From: Chloroflexota bacterium
GTDB lineage: Bacteria > Chloroflexota > Dehalococcoidia > SM23-28-2 > RBG-16-64-32
Assembly: GCA_022561095.1 (NCBI GenBank)
Contig: JADFRV010000046.1
Coordinates: 1 to 13,512, forward strand
Direction of reading: 5' to 3'
DNA length: 13,512 nucleotides
The notes under the pieces were generated by a model that did no database searches, was not told the origin of the DNA, and saw only the letters and a program-made list of their open reading frames with translations. Below are positions 6,572-13,512 of this stretch, piece after piece (position 1 is the stretch's first letter; every line of letters starts with the position of its first letter). Both the position numbers and the translations under genes were made by a program.

Positions 6572-7684
6572 ACCGAACAGCGAAGGTACTGTCTCCACGC
6601 ACTCTTCTTTCTCATCGCCTTCATCGCCGTCGGCGTCGCCGCGACAGGAGCCCTGGGGAGGGTCGCGCCTCCTTTCGTCTCCGCCGACGTCGCCCTTCAG
6701 GAGGTGGTTAGTGAAAGCCCCTCCGCTGGCTACCTGCGGCCCTCCGTTGTTCTGGCAACCTCTTCCGGCATCTACATCGTCAACCCTGAGCCACAGCAGA
6801 CAGAACCAGAGGAGGCCACACCCGAGCCCACGCCCGAACCCACACCCGAGCCGACTCCCGAACCGCAGCCCGCCTTCATCGTCTACACCGTTCAACTGGG
6901 AGACTCCGTCGCGTCCATCGCCGCCGCCTTCGGTATAGATGTTGATTACATCCTCTGGAACAACGCCGACCTGCATTCGGACCCCGATCTGCTCCTTGTT
7001 GGGCAGAAGCTCCAGATCCCCAGCCTCAACGGCCTCATCTACAACGTTAGGCTGGGCGACACCCTGTCCGATATCGCATCCTTCTATCAGATAGACGTCC
7101 CCAGCATCCTCGCCTTCGTGCCCAACGGCATTAGCTCAGCGGACACCGTTATAGAGGGGATGGTCCTCGTTCTTCCCGGCGCCGTGGCTCCTCCTCCGCC
7201 CATCTCCGCCGCCGTCACAGCCGTCGAGGCCACCAACCCAGAGCCAGAGCCGGAGCCGCAGCCAGAGCCTGAGCCGGCTGCGCCACCGCCACCGCCGCCC
7301 AGTATCGGCTACGTCTGGCCCTTCTCCGGCTCCATCTCCTCCTACTTCGGCGAGTACCGCGGCGGCAACTCCTACCATCTGGCGATTGACATCGACGCCT
7401 TCGGCCGCTACGGCGCCCCCGTCGTCGCCGCCTCCACCGGCACCGTCGTTCTCACCGCCAGCTTGGGCTGGGGCCTGGGCACCTACGTCATCATCCGCCA
7501 CGCCGACGGCTCGGAGACCGTCTACGCCCATCTATCGGCCATCTACGTGGCTCAAGGACAGGCCGTGGGCCAGGGCGAACAGATCGGCGCCATCGGTTGC
7601 ACCGGCTACTGCACCGGCGCCCATCTGCACTTCGAGCTTTGGATCGGCGGCGGCCCGGTAGACCCGCTCGCATACCTCCCTTAG
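6539..7684 (+). CDS. LysM-repeat M23 (LytM-type) peptidoglycan endopeptidase, membrane-anchored or secreted
   Basis: A 381-residue envelope enzyme expected to cut peptidoglycan cross-bridges or to activate other wall hydrolases. Order: charged N-terminus, one hydrophobic segment (about 17-40, signal anchor), a PEPT-repeat linker, LysM 1 (about 113-163), LysM 2 (about 164-217), a PEPEP/poly-Pro linker, and the M23 domain (about 263-381). Zinc and catalytic residues are all present: His280 and Asp284 in HLAID, His331 in YAHLS, and His362 and His364 in HLHFE. LysM modules bind glycan strands. The start is uncertain: ATG 6539 has GGAGG 13 nt upstream but is inside a hairpin. TTG 6503 has no ribosome site. 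An ideal AGGAGG (6473-6478) precedes in-frame ATT/ATC codons at 6482-6487, just after a stop. The SGNH gene follows after 17 nt. Confidence 0.92.
   Translation: MLDPQSAGKHATEQRRYCLHALFFLIAFIAVGVAATGALGRVAPPFVSADVALQEVVSESPSAGYLRPSVVLATSSGIYIVNPEPQQTEPEEATPEPTPEPTPEPTPEPQPAFIVYTVQLGDSVASIAAAFGIDVDYILWNNADLHSDPDLLLVGQKLQIPSLNGLIYNVRLGDTLSDIASFYQIDVPSILAFVPNGISSADTVIEGMVLVLPGAVAPPPPISAAVTAVEATNPEPEPEPQPEPEPAAPPPPPPSIGYVWPFSGSISSYFGEYRGGNSYHLAIDIDAFGRYGAPVVAASTGTVVLTASLGWGLGTYVIIRHADGSETVYAHLSAIYVAQGQAVGQGEQIGAIGCTGYCTGAHLHFELWIGGGPVDPLAYLP
6821..6868 (+). repeat. four 12-bp tandem repeats encoding the PEPT linker
   Basis: Four degenerate copies of CCCGAGCCCACG encode Pro-Glu-Pro-Thr units between the membrane segment and the first LysM module. 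Third-position differences between copies suggest the repeat is kept for the protein rather than being a recent DNA slippage. Confidence 0.85.
7241..7276 (+). repeat. six 6-bp repeats encoding the PEPEP linker
   Basis: Six copies of GAGCCN (one CAGCCA) encode Glu-Pro dipeptides, then a proline run, between LysM 2 and the M23 domain. Such linkers are extended spacers that let the catalytic domain reach across the wall. Confidence 0.8.
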
Positions 7685-7701
7685 GATTTCAGATCAGCCT
7701 T

Positions 7702-8688
7702 ATGCAAAGACTGTTGCCGCTACTGGCGGCCTTTCTCTCCCTGGCCCTTCTGGCGCCGCCGCCCGTTGCCGCCAAGGAGGCGCCCGCCTACGTCGCCCTC
7801 GGCGACTCCCTCACCTTCGGTGTGGGAGCCTCGGACACGGTCACCGGCGGCTTCGTGGCCATCACCTACGACGCCCTGCGCAAGAGCGAGCGCTACCGCG
7901 ACCGCGGCCTGGATCTGATCAACCTCGGCGTCCCCGGCGCTACCAGCGCTGACCTCCTACTGCCCGGCGGTCAACTGGAGCAGGCCCTGAACGAGATCAT
8001 CGAGCGCCGAGAGGACACCTCCTCTTCCGACGACAACGTGGAGATCATCACCGTCGGAATCGGCGGCAATGACGTGCTCGCCCTGGCCACGCCTGACTCC
8101 CCCTGCGTCGCTGACCCTCTCGCCTCGGAGTGCCAGATACTGTTCGAGGAGATGCTCGCCGCGTTGGAGGAGAACCTAACGCAGCTGCTTCGCGGCCTGC
8201 GAGAGGCGGTCCCTAAGGCTAAGATCGTTGTGCTTGACCTCTACAGCCCCCTGTCGGGCAGAGGTGACGCGGCCGAGCTGGTAGTGGACTTCGCCATCCG
8301 GGGGATCAACGATCTGACCCAGAGCGTCGTGTCACAGACGAAGCTCAGCGCCGATCTGGCCAGCGTCTACCCCTTGTTCCGCGGCCGCGCCGCCCAGCTA
8401 GTGGCTGATGACCAGATTCATCCCAACGATGAAGGCCACGCGCTCATGGGCGAGGTCGTCCTGGCCACGATTGAAGGTCGGGAGCCGGTCCTGCCCGAGG
8501 ACCTGATCACGCCGACGACGGTGGAAGGGATTAGCAACGCGCCTCTGGGCCAGGGTGGCCTCCAGCCTCTGGTCCCGGACGATGACGATGGCTCCAACCT
8601 GGCCCTCCTGCTGGCGATCGCAATTCCAGCGGCCTTGCTCGGAGCGGCGGCTGTCGCCGGCGTTTATCTGACTGCCCGCGGCCGCTAG
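7702..8688 (+). CDS. exported, membrane-anchored SGNH/GDSL esterase-lipase
   Basis: A 328-residue SGNH hydrolase, a serine esterase family acting on lipid or sugar esters. A signal peptide covers about residues 1-24 (hydrophobic core then PVAA, Lys25). Block I is YVALGDSLTFG with nucleophile Ser36; block II has NLGVPGATSADLL; block III is GIGGND with Gly122 and Asn123 for the oxyanion hole; block V is DQIHPNDEGH with Asp237 and His240. All catalytic residues are therefore present. A C-terminal hydrophobic helix (about 299-321) ends in ARGR, so the enzyme should face outward, tethered by its tail. The ATG is 17 nt after the M23 stop with only a weak AGGA, suggesting one operon and perhaps coupled translation. 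De-acylation of wall polymers or lipids is plausible; the true substrate is unknown. Confidence 0.9.
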   Translation: MQRLLPLLAAFLSLALLAPPPVAAKEAPAYVALGDSLTFGVGASDTVTGGFVAITYDALRKSERYRDRGLDLINLGVPGATSADLLLPGGQLEQALNEIIERREDTSSSDDNVEIITVGIGGNDVLALATPDSPCVADPLASECQILFEEMLAALEENLTQLLRGLREAVPKAKIVVLDLYSPLSGRGDAAELVVDFAIRGINDLTQSVVSQTKLSADLASVYPLFRGRAAQLVADDQIHPNDEGHALMGEVVLATIEGREPVLPEDLITPTTVEGISNAPLGQGGLQPLVPDDDDGSNLALLLAIAIPAALLGAAAVAGVYLTARGR

Positions 8689-8692
8689 CGGC
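8681..8692. other. 12-bp palindrome holding both convergent stop codons
   Basis: GCCGCTAGCGGC is a perfect palindrome. Its central CTAG supplies the TAG of the SGNH gene on the plus strand (8686-8688) and the TAG of the hydrolase gene on the minus strand (8687-8685), so the genes overlap tail to tail by 4 nt and leave no room for a separate terminator. Confidence 0.9.
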
Positions 8693-9323
8693 GGTAGTCC
8701 AGCAGCAGCAGTTGCATCTCGTGGGGCAGGGAGCTGCGGGACACCGTCAGCTTGGGCTGGGGCTCCAGATCCTTGGCGCCCATCTCCTTAAGGAAGCGCT
8801 CCAGCGGCTCCAGCTCGTCCTTCGTGACCTCAGTGCGATAGTGCATCGGGATGACGATAGCGGGCTCGATGATGTGCACCACCTCCGCCGCCGTCGCCCC
8901 GTCAATCGTCGTGTTGCCGCCGACTGGTATCAGCAGCACGCTCACGTCGCTCATCTCCTCCACCTGGTTCGGCGTGGGTGTATGCCCCAGGTCTCCCAGG
9001 TGGCAGACGCGGAGCTCCTCCATCTCCAGCACGAACGACACGTTGGCGCCGTGAGTGGCTCCATTCTCCGCGTCATGGTAAGTGCCGACGCCGGTCACGA
9101 AGGCGTCGTGAATCTCGTACTCCCCGGGCCTATAGATGCATACCGGCTTCCCCGCCACCGCCTTCACGTACGAGTGGTTTTCATGGTTGTGGCTGATCGT
9201 GACGATGTCCGCCGTGGGCTTGCCGATCGTATAGCCGGATGAGGGCGGACAGGGGTCAGTGACGATCGCGGCTCCGCGGCTGCGGATGCGAAAACAGGAA
9301 TGGCCGAGCCAGGTTATCTCCAC
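8685..9323 (-). CDS. metallo-beta-lactamase-fold hydrolase (UPF0173/UlaG-like)
   Basis: A 212-residue cytoplasmic protein of the small MBL-fold group that includes UPF0173 and UlaG-like proteins; most members lack a defined substrate. The N-terminus ITWLGHSCFRI is typical, followed by the metal motif SHNHENH (44-50), HLGDLGH (108-114, metal residues His108 and Asp111) and PMHYRT with His161. The unusual point is Asn49, where HxHxDH normally has aspartate, one of the second metal ligands; the other ligands remain. The protein starts at GTG 9323 with GGAG about 12 nt upstream and fits the family length. It lies 64 nt after the small membrane protein gene and is probably transcribed with it. It may be inactive, single-metal or altered in specificity. 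Confidence 0.85.
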   Translation of the reverse strand: MEITWLGHSCFRIRSRGAAIVTDPCPPSSGYTIGKPTADIVTISHNHENHSYVKAVAGKPVCIYRPGEYEIHDAFVTGVGTYHDAENGATHGANVSFVLEMEELRVCHLGDLGHTPTPNQVEEMSDVSVLLIPVGGNTTIDGATAAEVVHIIEPAIVIPMHYRTEVTKDELEPLERFLKEMGAKDLEPQPKLTVSRSSLPHEMQLLLLDYRR

Positions 9324-9387
9324 GCGGGTAGTTCGCTCCGAAGGAACGCGATGTCAGGTACCAAGGGGCGGGTCGGGATACCGGTGG

Positions 9388-9543
9388 CTACTCTTCGAAC
9401 TCTTCCTCTGAGCCGCGGCGTCGCCAGAACGAAAGGGCCGCGATTACAGCCCCGATCAAGGCCACGAGGAAGAACACCTTTCGTTTCCTGCCGCCCTTCT
9501 TCTGCGGGGCTTCTTCTATGTCCGCCTGATCCTCTTCTGCCAT
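9388..9543 (-). CDS. 51-residue single-helix membrane protein, unknown function
   Basis: A short but convincing gene. The ATG (9543-9541) has AAAGGAG with an 8-nt spacer, and a good promoter lies just upstream. The protein has an acidic N-terminus (MAEEDQADIEEAP), a basic cluster KKGGRKRK, one hydrophobic helix (VFFLVALIGAVIAALSFW, about 23-40), RRRG, and an acidic end SEEEFEE. Basic residues flank the helix on both sides, so orientation is unclear. Two acidic tails around a basic-flanked helix suggest a small regulatory or scaffold membrane protein, but no family is recognised. The MBL-fold gene follows after 64 nt on the same strand. Confidence 0.8.
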   Translation of the reverse strand: MAEEDQADIEEAPQKKGGRKRKVFFLVALIGAVIAALSFWRRRGSEEEFEE

Positions 9544-9580
9544 GACGCGAACTCCTTTGGACTCGTATGGGGTCGCGCTG

Positions 9581-9610
9581 AGTATAGCAAGCTCCCCGAA
9601 GGCGGGTCAA
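9581..9610 (-). promoter_or_regulatory. predicted promoter of the small membrane protein-hydrolase operon
   Basis: Read on the minus strand: -35 TTGACC (9610-9605), 18 nt, -10 TATACT (9586-9581). Transcription would start near 9574, giving a leader of about 30 nt. It diverges from the heat-shock promoter, whose -35 is only 32 nt away, so the two polymerases may interfere. Confidence 0.6.
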
Positions 9611-9642
9611 CACGGCGCCACGGCCTACGTCCGGCTCCGCTC

Positions 9643-9672
9643 TTGACACCTTCTCTACGGGGGTGCTACGCT
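9643..9672 (+). promoter_or_regulatory. predicted SigA promoter of hrcA-grpE-dnaK
   Basis: A perfect -35 TTGACA (9643-9648), an 18-nt spacer and -10 TACGCT (9667-9672) with a TG one base before it (extended -10). The start would fall near 9679, immediately before the CIRCE operator, the classic layout for HrcA control. Confidence 0.65.
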
Positions 9673-9681
9673 GAATCTCAG

Positions 9682-9708
9682 TTAGCACTCTCACCACGCG
9701 AGTGCTAA
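9682..9708. promoter_or_regulatory. CIRCE operator (HrcA binding site)
   Basis: TTAGCACTC (9682-9690), exactly 9 nt, then GAGTGCTAA (9700-9708): a perfect match to the CIRCE consensus. HrcA bound here should repress the operon until heat shock titrates the GroE system that keeps HrcA active. The operator ends 17 nt before the hrcA ATG and lies in the transcribed leader. Confidence 0.97.
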
Positions 9709-9725
9709 TTGCTAAGGCTGGCAAC

Positions 9726-10745
9726 ATGCTTACCGAGAGACGAGAACAGCTGCTGCGTTTCATCGTGGACGAGTACGTCCGCTCCGCCCAGCCGGTCGCC
9801 TCCAGCGCCGTCGCCCAGCGCTACACACTGCCCGTCTCCTCCGCCACCATCCGCAACGAAATGGCGCGGCTGGAGGACGAAGGCTTCATAGTGCAGCCGC
9901 ACACCTCGGCCGGTCGCGTCCCCTCCGATAAGGGGTATCGTTACTACGTGGAGGCGCTTATGCGCCCTCAGGAACCCCCCGCCGCCGTCCAACAGACCAT
10001 CCGTCACCAGTTCCACCAGGCGGCCGGCGAAACGGATGAGTGGGCCCACCTGGCCGCTGCCGTACTCGCCGCCCGCCTCAGCTACGTCTCCGTGGTCACC
10101 GCCCCCCACGCCGCTCAGACGCGGCTGCGCTCGCTCCAGCTCGTGAGCGTGCACGACTTCGTCGCCCTCCTCGTCCTCGTCCTCCAGGAGACGCTCGTCC
10201 TCCAGCAAACGCTCACCTTGGACCACCCGCTCTCTCAGGACGAGCTGGCCGCTGTCGCCGCCCGCCTCAACTCCCTCTACGCCGGGCGCACCGTGGACGA
10301 GATCCGCGCCATCCAGATGGAGCACCTCTCGTTCGAGGCCCAGACCGTGCACGCCGCCCTCGATCTGATGGAGTCTGAGGAGGCGGAGTCATTCGGCGAA
10401 GCCTATCTCGAAGGCCTCCGCGACATGCTCCTCGAGCCGGAGTTCGCCCAGGGAGACCGCATGCTGGCCCTCATGGACCTCCTCGGTCGCTCCAACCTCG
10501 ACAAGGCGATACCCCTCGCCCGCGCTGCCGGCGACCGGCAGGTGACCGCGATCATCGGCAGTGAGCACCCCCAGGACGCCATGCAGCAGTGCAGCGTCGT
10601 CATCTCCCCCTACGGCGGCCCCTCCGGTCTCCGCGGCGCCATCAGCGTCATCGGGCCCACGCGCATGCACTACTCCAGGGCCGTCTCCATGGTGCGCTAC
10701 ATGAGCGGCATCATGGAGGAGCTCCTGGACGCCTACTTCGGCTAG
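9726..10745 (+). CDS. hrcA: heat-inducible transcription repressor HrcA
   Basis: A 339-residue repressor of the heat-shock operon, of normal length for the family. The N-terminal winged-helix begins LTERREQLLRFIVDEYVRSA and includes SSATIRNEMARLEDEGFI and the conserved HTSAGRVPSDKGYRYYV (about 63-79). The C-terminal part has the GAF-like dimerisation region, ending with the typical IGPTRMHYSRAVSMVRYMS. I chose ATG 9726, which has AAGG 8 nt upstream and gives the family N-terminus; the GTG at 9702 lies within CIRCE. grpE follows after 20 nt. Confidence 0.96.
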   Translation: MLTERREQLLRFIVDEYVRSAQPVASSAVAQRYTLPVSSATIRNEMARLEDEGFIVQPHTSAGRVPSDKGYRYYVEALMRPQEPPAAVQQTIRHQFHQAAGETDEWAHLAAAVLAARLSYVSVVTAPHAAQTRLRSLQLVSVHDFVALLVLVLQETLVLQQTLTLDHPLSQDELAAVAARLNSLYAGRTVDEIRAIQMEHLSFEAQTVHAALDLMESEEAESFGEAYLEGLRDMLLEPEFAQGDRMLALMDLLGRSNLDKAIPLARAAGDRQVTAIIGSEHPQDAMQQCSVVISPYGGPSGLRGAISVIGPTRMHYSRAVSMVRYMSGIMEELLDAYFG

Positions 10746-10765
10746 ACATTCTCTGGAGCGAAGAC

Positions 10766-11404
10766 ATGACTGACAACCCCCGTAAGAAAGAACCTGCTGA
10801 GCCGCCCGAGGCCGAACCCGCCCCGCCTGAATCCGCTCAGGCTGAGCCTGCCGAAGCCGGTACCCTCGAGGAGCAGCTCGCCAACGCCAAGGAGGACGCC
10901 CAGAAATACCTCGGCAACTGGCAGCGCGCCGAGGCCGACTTCCAGAACTACAAGCGCCGTGTGGAGCAGGAGCGCAGCGAGAGCCGTCGCTTCGCCTCCG
11001 CCGCCCTCATCATCAACGTCCTCCCCATCCTCGACGACCTGGAGCGCGCCCTCGGCAGCCTCGACGCCCGCCTCGCCGGCCTGACCTGGTTCGAGGGCAT
11101 AGCCCTCATCCACCGCAAGCTCCTCATCCTCCTGGAGAACAACGGCGTCACCCCTATCCAGGCCGAGGGCCAGCAGTTCGACCCCAGCCTCCATGAGGCC
11201 GTCACCCACGCCGACGGCGAGGAAGGCAAGGTGCTGGCCGAGGTCCAGCGCGGCTACAAGCTCCACGACCGCGTCCTCCGCCCCGCCATGGTCGTCGTGG
11301 GCAAGGGGAAAGAGGAAACGAAGGAAGAGAAAGAGGCGGAAGCGCCTGAAGGCAGCGAGAAGCCTGAACAAGCGAGTGAGAAACAGGGAGATGACCAATC
11401 GTAG
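10766..11404 (+). CDS. grpE: nucleotide exchange factor GrpE
   Basis: A 212-residue cochaperone that releases ADP from DnaK and can act as a thermosensor. The N-terminal 32 residues are disordered, rich in Pro, Glu and Ala. A long helix (about 33-85) contains NWQRAEADFQNYKRRVEQER, the conserved coiled-coil dimer region. The beta-wing domain follows, with FDPSLHEAV and GYKLHDRVLRPAMVVVGKG near 165-183. The tail after it is highly charged (KEETKEEKEAEAPEG...). ATG 10766 has GGAG 7 nt upstream. It sits between hrcA and dnaK as in many bacteria, under CIRCE control through read-through. Confidence 0.96.
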   Translation: MTDNPRKKEPAEPPEAEPAPPESAQAEPAEAGTLEEQLANAKEDAQKYLGNWQRAEADFQNYKRRVEQERSESRRFASAALIINVLPILDDLERALGSLDARLAGLTWFEGIALIHRKLLILLENNGVTPIQAEGQQFDPSLHEAVTHADGEEGKVLAEVQRGYKLHDRVLRPAMVVVGKGKEETKEEKEAEAPEGSEKPEQASEKQGDDQS

Positions 11405-11430
11405 CTGCAGACATTAGGGCTTGCAGCTAC
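11401..11430. repeat. inverted repeat spanning the grpE stop codon
   Basis: GTAGCTGCA (11401-11409) and its exact reverse complement (11422-11430) make a 9-bp stem with a 12-nt loop; the grpE TAG is in the left arm. No T-tract follows. The 124-nt grpE-dnaK gap otherwise shows only the dnaK ribosome site GAAGGAG (11514-11520). The hairpin may be an mRNA processing or stability element. Confidence 0.6.
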
Positions 11431-11528
11431 AACGGTTGAGATGAAAGCGATGACGGTTCAAAACACAACCGAGCGAGTCAAACAATCTGTGGCCCAATCC
11501 TGGCCCTCGACCCGAAGGAGAACGCCCC

Positions 11529-13445
<1,917 letters not shown>

Positions 13446-13467
13446 CCGCCTCGCAGGGACAATGTAG

Positions 13468-13489
13468 GCGGGTAGCTTCAGCTGCCCGC
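13468..13489 (+). terminator. hairpin after dnaK, possible terminator or REP-like element
   Basis: GCGGGTAGC (13468-13476), loop TTCA, GCTGCCCGC (13481-13489): a 9-bp stem with one G-U pair, starting 23 nt after the dnaK stop. No T-tract follows within the window, so intrinsic termination is doubtful. Flanking bases resemble the repeat at 11401-11430. Confidence 0.4.
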
Positions 13490-13512
13490 AGCCCTAAACC
13501 CAGGGGGACAGG

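Noticed and set aside
7597..7701. N-terminal extension of the SGNH protein into the M23 gene
   Set aside because: The extension would be an arginine-rich shadow of the M23 C-terminus and would hide an obvious signal peptide that begins at 7702.
9702..9728. Upstream GTG start for HrcA
   Set aside because: The GTG is inside the CIRCE right arm and has no ribosome site; the ATG at 9726 gives the normal HrcA N-terminus.

Overview
This is a GC-rich bacterial chromosomal window with tightly packed housekeeping genes. Promoters fit the ordinary sigma-70/SigA pattern, and a perfect CIRCE operator sits in front of an hrcA-grpE-dnaK operon. The gene mix, small high-GC genes, frequent GTG starts and Pro/Glu-rich LysM-M23 envelope protein are compatible with a free-living Chloroflexota (Dehalococcoidia-like) genome. 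That placement is inference from general character; no marker in the window proves it. No tRNA, rRNA, CRISPR array, insertion sequence, integrase or phage gene was found.

Layout. (1) 1-2298, minus strand: the start of an enoyl-CoA hydratase/isomerase gene (cut by the window edge) and an M16 zinc peptidase gene. They are separated by a 354-nt gap holding a promoter, two near-identical palindromes and a compact set of nested inverted repeats (855-939) that could be a structured RNA. (2) 2554-6294, plus strand: pyrG (CTP synthase), a four-helix membrane protein overlapping it by 4 nt, a possible 30-codon leader ORF, and rho. (3) 6367-8688, plus strand: an envelope pair, a LysM/M23 endopeptidase and a membrane-anchored SGNH esterase. 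A promoter precedes it, overlapped by a repeated palindromic half-site, and a strong hairpin covers the likely start codon. (4) 8685-9543, minus strand: a metallo-beta-lactamase-fold hydrolase and, upstream of it, a 51-residue single-helix membrane protein. (5) 9643-13445, plus strand: the heat-shock operon hrcA-grpE-dnaK, divergent from region 4.

How the genes fit together. HrcA should repress its own operon through CIRCE, and GrpE is the nucleotide exchange factor for DnaK. A dnaJ gene is not in the window; it may lie beyond the right edge or elsewhere. The LysM/M23 enzyme and the SGNH esterase are 17 nt apart and both exported, so they probably work on the cell envelope together. PyrG and Rho have no direct biochemical link. 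The most novel-looking material is non-coding: the 855-939 fold, the operator-like half-sites at 6367-6412, the start-codon hairpin at 6536-6571 and the small ORF ahead of rho. No clearly new multi-gene system is visible.
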